From Liolophura sinensis (taxonomy: Eukaryota; Mollusca; Polyplacophora; Chitonida; Chitonidae), in the NCBI RefSeq assembly GCF_032854445.1, contig NC_088301.1, forward strand, positions 4,203,703 through 4,267,702: a DNA stretch of 64,000 nt. The letters run 5' to 3'. Shown in pieces: positions 44,474 through 57,300 of this stretch. Positions within the stretch are counted from its first letter, which is position 1, and each line of letters starts with the position of its first letter. A program made the translations under genes and the position numbers. The notes below the pieces were generated by a model that saw only the letters and a program-made list of their open reading frames with translations, ran no database searches and was not told where the DNA came from.

Positions 44474-46437
44474 TTAGCTAGCCGTACTGTAACTGTGTTG
44501 AAATTCCCGGAGAAGCCTTGTCAAATTCTCCAGACCAAACAAGTAGCCACGATCTGGTCCATTGTGATCTGCTACATCTTGAAGGAAGTCCTTGTGCGTA
44601 GCATGGGCAAAGTCTATCATACGCACGTCCACGCTGGGTGTGCCCAATGTCCGATGCTTGTGGTTATCACATAGTGTGTCAGATGACAATGATGTGGATG
44701 TACTAGGTAATGATTCTAGAGACACTGAATTGTCCGTGTTAGGGTTCTGTGCGGGTGAGGGGTGTGGAGTGGAGGGGCCAGGATTACCCTGGGGAGAGGG
44801 GCTAGACGTATCTGTGAGCTCCGCCCCATCATACATCATCAGCAGAGAGCTGGAGTAAAAGCGGAAAGTCTCCTGTTTCTCTACTACTGTATAAAGTTGC
44901 TGAAGCTTTGCCACGAACAAGTGAATGACATCTGTCCGTAAGCGATGACCGTTGTGTAAAAACTGATGTAATGCCTGTTTGAACCCATCTACACTCAAGC
45001 TCCGCCCATAGTACTTGTTGTGACAGATGTACTTCCCACTACTTGCCTGGTACACCTGCAATTTGAAATAAAAAAGCTTTGAAGTTGATAAACAAGTAGC
45101 CTCCACTCCCACTCCATTATGTTTACTCATTACAATTGCAGGTCATTCAAACATATCGTTCTTTATAAGAATCTAGCCCCTTAATGTTCATGAGGGTTTG
45201 TTTTGTTTTCGTCTTTTTCTTTTTGGCCTTAATATATGCATTCACTTTTTTATATATATCCCCTGCTTTCCTTGTTTGCTAGAAATATATGACTTTTCCT
45301 TTGTTTTCCAGGAAAGTTTCCAGGCCCTGAATGTTCAATATTAAGATCATGCTCAGGTTTTCCAGGCTTATGAAGCCTTGCCCAAAAGAGGCGTTTATTT
45401 CTGCTACATTCTACGTATTAGCACTGAATCCACTTCACAGCTCTGACATATCTCACAGCCTAACAGTTGGCTTTCTGCAATCCTCAGTGGTTCAACGACC
45501 GAAACCCAGGTAAAGGTTTTTAACGCCTCAAAACCATGTACAGGCCACTGTGTAATCAACCACGCCATGCTTTCTGCATTGCTGATCATTCATGCCAGGC
45601 AAGGATATCATGGTTGAGTGGCTATTTTAGCCAGGCTATATTACAATCCACCGGTAGGAAAAATTTGTCAGTCCTCATGCTGTGAACACACTGTATGTGT
45701 TAACTGTAGAATGTGGCTGTATTGCCCTCTCTGACTAGGAGGCCAATTTTCTGCACTACCACTGCTGAGTACACTTGTCAGAGAGGATCACAAAAGCAAT
45801 GTTTAAGAGTTTCCCCAAAGCGTAAACACAATAACTATGAATAACTTCATATTAAGTGATCTGTAACTTACCCATGTCAATGGCATATGTTAATTTCATA
45901 AACTAAGCTATTAAAAAAAGAAAGTCTGCGGTCTTTCATTAACTTTCTTGTTATTGTCATTACTTATTTAGGGGGTTTTAACACCACTGTTAGGAATATT
46001 TCACTTGTATGACAAAGGTCAAGTTCATACACATATATGTTAGCTATTGGCATTCTATAAATGCACATATTGGGACTGTTTGACAAACTTCAGCGTGCTT
46101 CACAAATTCTATAGCTTAATCAGTCCAGGACCCCCTATGTATTAAAGTGAAATATTTTTGAGTACCATGTAAAATTCCTATCAAATCTCATGAAAACAGA
46201 GGTGATGTCAAAATATTCAGGTATCCAGGTAAGAAGTCGATGTACTACCACAAGGACATACCTGCATACCACAAATTCTTAGGCCTATTGTTGCTGATGT
46301 TGTTGTTTCACATTTCATCATCTGACTTTTTTTCTTAGACTCGGGCGCATCATCTCCGTGTTGCCGGGTGCCCATTTTGAGGTCAAGGACACATGGATAC
46401 CTGAACTGAGCAGCAACATTCTCCAGTAAGATAAACT
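44474..46437 (-). CDS. IP6K: IP6K exons 4-5: catalytic lobe
   Basis: Exon 4 (46437-46262) carries [20 protein letters not shown], then MGTRQHGDD (Lys207 and Gly209 of the PxxxDxKxG signature), and CGMQ. Exon 5 (45055-44474) opens with [18 protein letters not shown] and holds [10 protein letters not shown] (313-322) and [10 protein letters not shown] (387-396, with the metal-binding Asp393), ending at TAA 44474-44476. Between these two motifs is a Ser/Thr/Pro/Asn-rich insert of about 45 residues (329-372) where vertebrate IP6Ks also have a variable acidic/serine loop. Confidence 0.95.
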
Positions 46438-49400
46438 CTGCAGCTGGGTCAAGGACAATATGAATACCAATGTGTCTTACATGTAACCTGATTGGAGTTT
46501 AATTTTCAGTGCCTGGGAGCCATTGGGAGTTGCGTACCTTATTTAACAATATTTGCACCAGGTTACAACTGTCTCTATTTCACACCCTCACTCACAAGAC
46601 ACTTGGGGAAAATCACATCACCAAGACTCCAGCTTCAAGGCAAAAAAGCAAAACAAAAACGTCAATGGTGTCCAAACTGGCTTGAAGCAGGAGACTACTG
46701 ACAAACACAAGTGCAATAATGTTGTAATGTTGGGATTATCTGTTCCTGGAAATATAAACAGATCTGGTTGTAAGAGAGGAAAGCCAGGCTTCAAATATGC
46801 ACTGAATTTCAACAAAAGGATACTGGAGTCAGAGTCAGAGTCTGCCTTGGACTTCCTCATCTTGGCCATTTGTCGCTTATGACAGCTGATACTCCACGGG
46901 TTCAGACTGGCAGCTGTGCCTGACCCATCGAATTTGCTGTCTGAGAACTGCTTCCCTGTCTGGCTGACCATCTCTATACTGCCACTGCGCAGTAACCGCA
47001 TACTGCAAACACAATAACATGAGCACTACATTACACTGTTCACAGTCCCCAAACTGTAGTCATAATTCATACCATATCATGTACCTTTTAAACCATTCAG
47101 GAAGATGAAGTCCCATATACATGTAGCATGATGGAAATGCAGATGGGGCCTGGGGGTGGTTTCATTAAGCGTTCTTAGTTAAGTAAGCCCTTAACTACCA
47201 TGGCAACCTATGTTGTAGAGATATAAAGTGCACTTAGCTAAGGGATACTTAAGTATGCTTCATGAGACCAGCCCCTGGCCCTTGGCTATTTCAGGCAAAA
47301 GTTGGTCACAAGTACATGAAACACAGATAAGGAAAATACTGCAAATCTCAGCTGGGGCCTGGCTATTTTAGGTAGAATGTGGTCACAAGTACATGAAAAG
47401 TAGATGAAGAAAATACTGCAAATCTCAGCTGGGGCCTGGCTATTTTAGGTAGAATGTGGTCACAAGTACATGAAACACAGATAAGGAAAATACTGCAAAT
47501 CTCAGCTGGGGCCTGGCTATTTTAGGCAAAATGTGGTCACAAGTACATGAAACACAAATGAGGAAAATACTGCAAATCTCAGCTGGGGCCTGGCTATTTT
47601 AGGCAGAATGTGATCACAAGTACATGAAACACAGATATGGAAAATACTGCAAATCTCAGCTGGGGTCTGGCTATTTTAGGCAGAATGTGATCACAAGTAC
47701 ATGAAACACAGATATGGAAAATACTGCAAATCTCAGCTGGGGTCTGGCTATTTTACGCACAATGTGGTCACAAGTACATGAAACACAGATAAGGAAAATA
47801 CTGCAAATCTCAGCTGGGGTCTGGCTGTTTTAGGCAGAATGTGGTCACAAGTACATGAAACACAGATATGGAAAATACTGCAAATCTCAGCTGGGGTCTG
47901 GCTATTTTACGCACAATGTGGTCACAAGTACATGAAACACAGATAAGGAAAATACTGCAAATCTCAGCTGGGGTCTGGCTATTTTACGCACAATGTGGTC
48001 ACAAGTACATGAAACACAAACAAGGAAAATACTGCAAATCTCAGCTGGGATCTGGCTATTTCAGAATGTGGTCTCCATTAATACAAAGAAAATACTGTTA
48101 CATAGTATGATAATTCTGGATACTGTGTATCAGACTGGTTGATTGGTTGGATTATTTGATTGGTGTCGAACACCATACTCAAGACCTTGGCATGCATATG
48201 ACAGCTGCTAGGTTTAAGGGCGGAGGAAACTGGGATGCCCGTAGTATACCACTGTCCTGTGGCAGGTATCTCACAAACCTCATGATTTAAAGCCCCATCC
48301 AAAGCAGTGAGAGCTGGACTTGAGCACATGATCTCAGCAGTCCATAGCCATCTGAGCCAGTAAAGGCCCCTGTATCCCAGCTTGAGAATGACCTTAAAAC
48401 CCAGTCATAAACAATCAGGATATGGTCTTCATTAACAGACACTGAAAGGCCCAAATTACTGGGGTCACTATGGTATTTACTGGGGTCACTACAGTATTTA
48501 CTGGAGTCACTACAGTATTTACTGGGGTCACTATGGTATTTGCTGGGGTCACTACGATATTTACTGGGGTCACTGCGGTAATTACTGGGGTTACCACAGT
48601 ATTTACTGGTGTCACTACATATTTAGTCCAACAGTGTCAGTAGAAGACAGTGACCTTCCACCTAATTCTATGTCTGCTGGGTTTCACCTATTTCTAAAAT
48701 GTGGACCATAAACACATTGTAGCCAGTGTCAGTTACAGAGAGAGCCAGTAAGTAGGTCAAAAGATCACTTAAGTTCTATTTATATTTTGATCACATGATT
48801 CATAATGTTTACACGCTCTAAAAAGCAATGCTAATGTTTAGAGGACAACAACTTTTACCACATGTCCACAGTCTGCATTTTCCAATCTTTCTTTCTTACA
48901 CTGGAGAGCAAACTACACATCAAAATAGATCATTTAATTTTGGCAAGGACCAGTATGAGACGAGTGTAAAACATGAGAGATGTACTCCTAAATTTATCAA
49001 AATTATCTACGCTGAACACATCTACCTAAAATGTCAATTTCTCGCTAGCAGACTTGCTTTAATTAACCCTCTAATACAGTTATTATGACATAATTTAGTA
49101 GTTCCTATATTTTTACTAACGCACAAAACAGATGATGCGTAACAAACTCATGAAAGCCATCTGACTGAGTGAATGTTTTATCATTCATCTTACTCTCACT
49201 CACTTCAAGCATGTCAGGAGAGTAAAAAGAGGAGCTAGCCCAATGCATGGTGTCCGATTTTTGCTCCTCCATTTCAAGACAAACTTTATCTTCCAGTACA
49301 ATTGTTTGACAAATGAAGTTTCACATTGTGTATAATTTTCAAACAGTTCTTTTCAAGCCTCAGTGAGAAACATATGAGTTTTTGTTATGATTTCTTTGGC

Positions 49401-50044
49401 GTAAAGCCATTACCTATAACAGCCGTGTGTGGGACTCTTCCCTGCTCGAGATTGAGATGTCATATCTGGACTCCTCCTGCCTTTGTTCTCTGAAGGTCTT
49501 GATGAGCATGGCACGTCTTTAGAAGCATGGGACGGGTAACCCACAAATGTCACGTAACCCTCACTGTCTTCTATCAACTGGACCTCTATACTCCCTGCAC
49601 AAAAACACAACATGTGCCTGACAATTACAAGGAGCCAGTCTCTATAAACTTTAAAAATTATCATTTGACATGTCTTTAATTGATTCCGGGTTAGTACACT
49701 TTGGTCTCATTCAGGCCTATTTCAGTTCCATTATGTATACTGTTTATCTGTAATATTTTTGTTCAGACAAGCAGGTATTTTCATCATTCTTAAGTTAACA
49801 TAATTCTTGTTACTGTCCTAATGATTCTACCCGTGAAACACTCACCTTTGAATTCTGGGGTAAAAGGATGCAACTCTTGAGGCAGTGTTGAATAGAAATG
49901 GTATTCTCGTGAACAAAGGGGTTTACACACAGTGTTCTCATTAAATCGAAACATGCTAGTATGGCCCCCAACCTGGTGGATGAACGGCTGCAGTTCTACA
50001 GGCTGACACTCGGCACTTCCTGACTCCATGTTTTGTTCTGGCAT
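44474..50044 (-). CDS. IP6K: inositol hexakisphosphate kinase, 5 coding exons
   Basis: IP6K phosphorylates inositol hexakisphosphate to the pyrophosphate 5-InsP7, using ATP, in cytosol and nucleus. Coding exons, in order of translation: 50044-49846, 49594-49414, 47002-46824, 46437-46262 and 45055-44474. Phases agree at every junction (1, 2, 1, 0), giving 1317 nt (438 residues), close to human IP6K1 (441) and IP6K2 (426). The start ATG at 50044 has an A at -3 and begins the usual N-terminal QPFxHQVGGH block. The inositol-phosphate-kinase motif PCVLDLKMG and the C-terminal SSLL..YDG and IDF motifs are intact. It faces TTLL7 convergently across about 16.7 kb of repeats. Introns hold a 77 bp and a 21 bp array. 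Confidence 0.96.
45961..46030 (-). mobile_element. SINE family A-like fragment in IP6K intron 4
   Basis: 'gggttttaacaccactgtta' followed by 'aatatttcacttgtatgac' resembles the antisense 3' part of family A. Short and diverged. Confidence 0.4.
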
Positions 50045-50071
50045 TGTAATGTTGTGATCCTTTCGGATTTC
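46824..50071 (-). CDS. IP6K: IP6K exons 1-3: N-terminal lobe
   Basis: The first coding exon begins after an acceptor (gttttacag) at 50072 and has a 27 bp leader. It encodes [31 protein letters not shown] and [10 protein letters not shown], all diagnostic of the family. Exon 2 (49594-49414) continues [20 protein letters not shown]. Exon 3 (47002-46824) is Ser-rich and then reads [16 protein letters not shown], matching the conserved NPW block before the catalytic exons. Its donor (TCCA|gtatcc) is fixed by phase with exon 4. Confidence 0.93.
47275..48065. repeat. 77 bp minisatellite, IP6K intron 2
   Basis: About ten copies with constant 77 bp spacing (a marker 'gctggg' recurs at 47351, 47428, 47505, 47582, 47659, 47736, 47813, 47890, 47967 and 48044). 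Unit contains 'tggtcacaagtacatgaaac', 'aaaatactgcaaatctcagc' and 'ggcctggctattttaggc'. Units are very alike, so expansion is recent. Confidence 0.94.
48128..48375 (-). mobile_element. SINE-like element, third family, IP6K intron 2
   Basis: Opens on the + strand with 'ttgattggtgtcgaacaccatactcaaga' type sequence resembling the family A 3' end, but the body differs ('gacagctgctaggtttaagg', 'ccactgtcctgtggcaggta'). The far end (gagctggacttgagcac ... ctgagccag) looks like a decayed antisense tRNA-like head. Confidence 0.5.
48458..48625. repeat. 21 bp minisatellite, eight copies, IP6K intron 2
   Basis: Unit 'actggggtcactacagtatt' plus t, exactly 21 bp apart, with one or two changes per copy. Confidence 0.88.
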
Positions 50072-50149
50072 CTGTAAAACTTATTTAAGTCTGAAAAATA
50101 TAAGAAGAAAAAACATGTGTGCACAATGTATGTATGTATGCATGGGGTA

Positions 50150-50425
50150 TTACAGTGTACTTAATAATTTTTCGGTCATATAACAACAAGGTGTCATTAG
50201 GTGTGTGTACATGTACTCTGTCTTCTTGGGGAAGGACGAGTCCATGCTGCCAAAGTGCTGCCGTCACTGAAGTATCAAGTCGAAGATACGAGACAGGACA
50301 CCCCACCCAGTCACATTATACTGACACTAGGCCAACCAGTCCTGTTTCCTCACAGTGCTAAGCACGAAGCGAAGCAGCAAGAAGTAACATATTAAAAGTC
50401 TTTGGTATGACCGGGCTCCAAAGTG
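50150..50425 (-). mobile_element. SINE family B copy upstream of IP6K exon 1
   Basis: Antisense copy beginning 'taataatttttcggtcatat' and containing 'cacattatactgacactagg' and 'cagtgctaagcacgaagcga'. Diverged, ends near 'ttggtatgaccggg'. Confidence 0.65.
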
Positions 50426-50429
50426 GCCA

Positions 50430-53400
50430 CCGAAGTGGTAAATGTACAAAGTAAATATGACATACAGTATACATGTATAGGATTTATACATGTAACTTAC
50501 CAGACATGCCAGCTTGCATCTTCCAGTCATAAGTGAAAAGCCTCTAGGAAGGTAATTTAGTCACTAATATTCAGGGTTTAACTTAGTTTCTTTTTTTGGT
50601 GGTGGCTGCGTGGATTTTGCTACACATTTATAATATGTAGGTCATAGGTGAGAGGAATATGTCTGGATATAATATATAACGTGACAAGTGTATGAAACAA
50701 TGCACACAAAACACTTTAATTTATAGTGAAGTCAGATTAATGGTACAAGCAACCACAATCAAAGCGATTACACAGTTTCACATAGCATGTGGCGTTGTAA
50801 ATCTTGAAACATATTTGCTAACGTTTATGAGCCTGGTAATCTATGGTTTATTGCATACACATCCTGGTTTCTAAACTAGATGTGGGTCCAGCATTTATCT
50901 TACAAGTCACAAGTCAGCACCAAAACATATTATACCAGTTGAAGGGGAAGTTGCATTCTTTCTTCATGTACACATTTCTTTTAGATTTGAACATCTTTAT
51001 TTTATGTTTATAACACTCAGAATTGTTTGGCTTTGACTGGGACCAGTATAACACCAACATATATCTGTTATATTAGCCCAAGAATTGGATGAGGAATGAC
51101 AAACATTAAATTAATGGGATTTGACTTGTGGACTTTTGCGTACATGTGGACAGAAAACTCAAAACTACTTTCAGGCTTAGATGAAGAACATTTCTGGAGG
51201 TTTTAGATATTCATGTATCTATACAGAGCAGAGCATGACTTGTGGAATTGTTGAAATAAAGCAAGTTGAAGCTCTTCAACTGAAACTACATGTATGTACA
51301 TTTTTCTAGACCGTCCTGCTGCATGGTTGCCAGTCCAACACTTTCTAGCAGTCACCAATGTAACTTGTGAACATAGCCATGTCAGCATACTGATAATAAT
51401 TAAACTAGCAGAACACAAAGGTCAAGGTCTACATGTATCTAGTTTAACAGCTGACACCACCTCAATGACACTGACATACATGTGTAGGCAAGTGTGACAG
51501 CTTAGCTTAGAGAGCAGGCAAATGGTCAGCCCAGTGCCCCAGAGTAGCTTGTCAATGGAAATTTTCTAACAGGTGCATGTTAATGGGTGTAGCAATCTGA
51601 CATGCGTGGGCAGATCACACACTCCGCTGCCACATTTCCAGTTTTCTTGCCACTAATAGCCTGCATTTCTGCTTAAAGCCTTTTAAACTGTCATTATCTT
51701 ATACAAAAACTATACAAAAGATATGTTTATCTGTACATTAACCTAATAGTGAAAATAAACAGGATAATAGGTATATATGAAAGTTGAAACAACAATGTCT
51801 CCATTCAACAAGCCAGACCAGAATCCTGAATTACAGATGCTTAATCAACATGGACCAAATCTGAAAACTCTAAGAAATCTAATTGTCAGTAAAACTTAAG
51901 GGTCACAATGAGTATTTATAGCTCGCTGATGAAATACAATATACATGGTCATAATTTTCCACTGTGATTAATAAACAAAACCATGCACACTCTTAATTTA
52001 AAATTATTCACATCAACAATGGTTTCACGTCTTCAGCACAATTTTTACCTCATTCTATGGCATATACGAGTGATAAATCTATGATATCTTGCTTTTGTGC
52101 CCTACTCACAACCGCTACAACAGTGACATTTTTCACAGGACGCTATTGTTTTTGTTTGATACACATGCCCACCAGAGTTACCATTTATGTCACAGCACAT
52201 CAATCTCCTGTCAAAGTGTTCATTTCTCGTCAACTTAAAAAGCATATGGGACTTCTTCTTTATTCTAGAACAAGCTTAAAGACAGCATCTTTGTCCACCT
52301 TTGCCTGTTAAGCAGTTCTATAGCTTGGAATATTTAAGTAATCTTGTGAAATACTTTTCGATATTTTCACATTATGATTGACATATCAACGCGGGTTCAA
52401 TCATGTAAACTTGGCGTCAGATGTCAAATAGCAGATGACGTATTGACACATCAAGCAATACAGAGCCACACCCAAACCTGGAAGAAATCAGCTGAGACTA
52501 AGTAGCACACTCTCACAGTCATGTGACTTGGGGATTCCCACAAGAAATCATCTGTTGTCGGGATATACATAAATAGGTGGCTTATGTAGTAGCTCATACA
52601 TATTCAGGTCACCCAACATCCCACAAAAGAATCAACATCCCACACACACTCTCAGACTCTTTTTAAGAACACAGCAAACATGATAACATGTAGATACTAG
52701 ACGTAGTGACTCGAATAGAGCTGTCAGCAATACAACTCAACACACTCGGTAATTTGCAAACACATTTGTCCCTCAGTGAGTTCTGTGAGCAAAATTTGGC
52801 TGGGAAGACCTGCGAGCATGTCACTTGACATTACACAAGATTGCGCAGTTATATTGGATACAAACAAACCTTTTGTTCCAAGACGGAGATCCCGCAGTGA
52901 GAACACATAGATTTACCGTATATATTGACCGGAACCTACAAAACGAAGACGCCGGAATGTTCAAATATGTTTGATCCTGTTGTTAACAGATAAATATACC
53001 AGGTCAGTCCTTGTTATAATGCATTTCTGAAGTTTTCTGTCAGGAAGCAAGTTTTTCTGCTTCCAATACCAGCGATTTCATCTCAGGAGTGGGTGAAGCT
53101 GACATGCTTGGTACGTTCGTACTTAGTTAAATCAGGTGTCAGCTCACTCGTGGAGCTAAGTTTGACTGAGATTTCCTGAAGAATTATCCACGAAAGTTAT
53201 TATATTTTATCAGCACTAGACATGTTCGATAACAAAGACAATGAGTCTAAACCTTTGTTAAACCTTAACACTGTAAGCATCAAGACTTCTTACAACTATT
53301 CCACGCCAGTATAGGGAAAAGAGTTGGTGTCTTTCAGCAACTCATTTGTATTTTGCAAAAATACTGAAATTAAGTAATCCATAGTCCTGACTCGTAGGGT

Positions 53401-53730
53401 CTCGAGAGCGCTGTCATCCAGGCATTAAGTAGGCCTAATCCATAGGCCTTAACTACCCACCTCTGACCAGAGGGCTCAAGGGTTACAATCTTCCAATCCA
53501 GTTAATCCCTATCTTTGATCTTGAAGAGTAAAAGTGATCGAAACTCTGAAACAGACTATTGGTCTTACTGTGTGTTTCGAATGGCAAAAGAACGCTAAAC
53601 GAAAACTGCACCTCCGATGAAGTCGCTCTGAGGTAACACAGACAGATCAATCCAGCGTCAGTTTCGAAATCAAGAAATCTTCGATTACAAATTTCACAAC
53701 ATTTCGCAATCATTGCTACCTTACTTCGTA
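50430..53730. other. probable IP6K 5' intron, nothing else seen
   Basis: Lies between the first coding exon of IP6K and a candidate non-coding exon near 53.74 kb. No phase-consistent exons or arrays found on either strand. Confidence 0.4.
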
Positions 53731-53736
53731 CTCACC

Positions 53737-53960
53737 ACCGATCCTCACGATATGCCCATTCTTTGGCGCTTTGGAAAGACCGCCCCTTTACCAACTTAAG
53801 GTAAAAATTTGAAGAATATAACAAGATGCGCTGACTGAACTGTCAATCCAACAGTACTCGTCAGCCTACATCCACGAGGGGAACGGAAGTACATCCACCA
53901 GGAGAACGGACATCCATCAGGAGGACGGTGTAGTGCGCATGACCACACATATGGCGCGAA
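53737..53960 (-). promoter_or_regulatory. candidate IP6K promoter and non-coding first exon
   Basis: On the minus strand a strong donor, CGGTG|gtgagt, lies at 53736/53735, preceded by moderately GC-rich sequence, as expected for a 5' UTR exon that would splice to the acceptor at 50072. Within it, at about 53870-53925, are three short copies of 'acatccacgaggaggacggt', the core of the 53 bp array that starts 400 bp further on. Confidence 0.35.
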
Positions 53961-54075
53961 ATGTAAAGTAGTGGGATATAGTTACACATTTGTGTTCACT
54001 AAAAAGACATACGGATTATATCACTGTATATCTCATACTATTAACTTAAATTTTATTTACTACAGGGCTTCTCCA

Positions 54076-54183
54076 AATGATCGAACTATAGACAACAGAT
54101 GATGAATAAGACAAGGTACCTTATAAATTATCGGTATAAATTATCGAACTATCGAAGACAGATGATGAATAAGACAAGGTATT
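54076..54183. repeat. short direct duplication
   Basis: 'agatgatgaataagacaagg' preceded by 'atcgaactat' occurs twice, about 65 bp apart. Function unknown. Confidence 0.75.
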
Positions 54184-54324
54184 CTATATCATAATAACCC
54201 AAAAGACCACGGCCTCTCCAGACCCGTTGTCCCGACATGCGGTTCATAGGCCTGTAGGACTATACAATATACAGGGACTTGGCAAGACGGTTGTTTTCCC
54301 CCGGCATCTATATAAAATGTGCCT

Positions 54325-57300
54325 AATTTACCTTCATATAGATATAAAGTACAACATCCATACGGAGGACGGTGGCTATTTTAACTTCCTGCAGGTATAC
54401 AGTACAACATCCATGAGGAGGACGGTGGCTAATTTAACTTCCTGCAGGTATCAGGTACAACATCCACAAGGTGGACGGTGGCTAATTTACCTTCCTACTG
54501 TTATAAGGTAGAACATCCACGAGGAGGACGGTGACTAATTTACCTTTCTGCAGGTGTGATGTACAACATCCACGAGGAGGACGGTGGCTAATTTACCTTT
54601 CTGCAGGTGTGAAGTACAATATCCATGAGGAGGAAGGTGACTAATTTAACTTCCTGCAGGTGTAAAGTACAACATCCACGAGGAGGACGGTGACTAATTT
54701 ACCTTTCTGCAGGTGTAAAATACAACATCCACGAGAAGGACGGTGACTAATTTACCTTTCTGCAGGTGTAAAGTACAACATCCATGAGGAGGACGTTGGC
54801 TAGTTTACTTTCCTATAGGTATAAAGTACAACATCCACGAGGAGGACGGTGGCTAATTTACCTTCCTCCAGGTATCAGGAACAACATCCACGAGGAGGAC
54901 GGTGGGTGATTTACCTTCCTGCAGGTATAAAGTACAACATCCACGAGGAGGACGGGGACTAATTTACCTTCCTCCAGGTATCAAGAACAAAATCCACGAG
55001 GAGGACGGTGGATGCTTTACCTTCATATAGTTATAAAGTACAACATCCACGAGGAAAACGGTGGCTAATTTACCTGCCTATAGGTATAAAGTACAACATC
55101 CACATGGAAGACGGTGGCTAGTTTACATCCCTATATGTATAAAGTACAACATCCACGAGGAGGACGGTGGATAATTTACCTTCCTGCAGGTATAAAGTAC
55201 AATATCCACGAGGAGGACGGTGACTAATTTATGTTCCTATAGGCATAAAGTACAACAACCACGAAGCGGACGGTGACTAATTTAACTTCCTGCAGGTGTA
55301 AAGAACAACATCCACGAGGAGGACGGTGGCTAATTTACCTTTCTGCAGGTGTAAAGTACAACATCCACGAGAAGGACGGTGACTAATTTACCTTTCTGCA
55401 GGTGTAGAGTACAACATCCATGAGGAGGACGGTGGCTAGTTTACTTTCCTATAGGTATAAAGTACAACATCCATGAGGAGGACGGTGACTAAATTACCTT
55501 TCTGCAGGTGTAAAGTACAACATCCATGAGGAGGACAGTGACTAATTTACCTTTCTGCAGGTGTAGAGTACAATATCCACAAGGAGGACGGTGGCTAATT
55601 TACCTTCTGCAGGTGTGAAGTACAACATCTATGAGGAGGACGGTGGCTAACTTACCTTTCTGCAGGTGTGAAGTACAACATCCATGAGGAGGACGGTGGC
55701 TAATTTACCTTTCTGCAGGTGTGAAGTACAACATCCACGAGGAGGACGGTGGCTAATTTACCTTTCTGCAGGTGTAAAGTACATCATCCACGAGGAGGAC
55801 GGTGACTAATTTACCTTTCTGCAGGTGTAAAGTACAACATCCACGAGGAGGACGGTGGCTAATTTAACTTCCTGCAGGTGTAAAGTACAACATCCACGAG
55901 GATGACGGCGGCTAATTTACCTTCCTGCAGGTGTGAAGTACAACATCTATGAGGAGGACGGTGGCTAATTTACCTTTCTGCAGGTGTGAAGTACAACATC
56001 CACGAGGAGAACGGTGGCTAATTTACCTTTCTGCAGGTGTGAAGTACAACATCCATGAGGAGGACGGTGGCTAATTTACCTTTCTGCAGGTGTAAAATAC
56101 AACATCCACGAGGAGGACGGTGACTGATTTACCTTCCTGCAGGTGTAAAGTACAACATCCACGAGGAGGACGGTGACTAATTTACCTTTCTGCAGGTGTA
56201 AAGTACAACATCCACGAGGAGGACGGTGACTACCTTTCTGCAGGTGTAAAATACATCATCCACGAGGAGGACGGTGACTAATTTATGTTCATATAGTCAT
56301 AAGGTACAACAACCACAAAGCGGACGGTGACTAATTTATGTTCCTGTAGGTATAAAGTACAACATCCACGAGGCTATAGCTATAAAGTACAACATCCACG
56401 AGGAGGACGTTGGCTACTTTACCTTCCTATAGCTATAAAGTACAACATCCACGAGAAGGACGGTTGCTAATTTACCTTACTGCAGGTATCAGGTACAACA
56501 TCCACGCGGAGGACGGTGGCTACTTTACCTTACTGCAGGTATCAGGTACAACATCCGTGAGGAGGACGGTGGCTAATTTAACTTCCTGCCGGTATAAGGT
56601 ACAACGTCCATGAGGAGGATGGTAGCTAATTAACCTTCCTGCAGATATAAGGTACAGCATCCACGAAGAGGACGGTAGCTAATTTAACTTCCTGCAGGTG
56701 TAAAGTACAACATCCACGAGGAGGACGGCGGCTACTTTACCTTTCTGCAGGTGTAAAGAACAACATCAACAAGGAGGACGGTGACTAATTTACCTCCCTA
56801 TAGATATAAAGTACAACATCAACAAGGAGGAAGGTGGCTAATTTACCTTACTATAGGTATAAAATACAACATCCATGAGGAGGACGGTGGCTAATTTACC
56901 TTCCCCCAGGTGCCAGGCACATCATCCACGAAGAGGACGGTGGCTAATTTAACTTCCTAGAGGTAAAATGTACAACATCCCCTAGGAGGACGGTGCCTAA
57001 TTTACCTTCCTACAGGTATCAGGAACAACATCCACGAGGAGGACGGTGGGTAATTTACCTTCCTGCATGTATAAAGTACAACAACCACGAGGAGGAGGGT
57101 GGCTAATTTACCTTCCTCCAGGTATCAGGGACAACATCCACGAGGAGGACGGTGGATGCTTTACCTTCATATAGTTATAAAGTACAACATCCACGAGGAG
57201 GACGGTGGCTAATTTACCTTCCTGCAGGTATAAAGTACAAAATCCACGAGGAGGACGGTGGCTAATTTACCTTTCTCCAGGTATCAGGAACAACATCCAC

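Noticed and set aside
52057-52311. 84-codon + strand frame
   Set aside because: Lies in the probable IP6K 5' intron with no splice partners; composition is not convincing.
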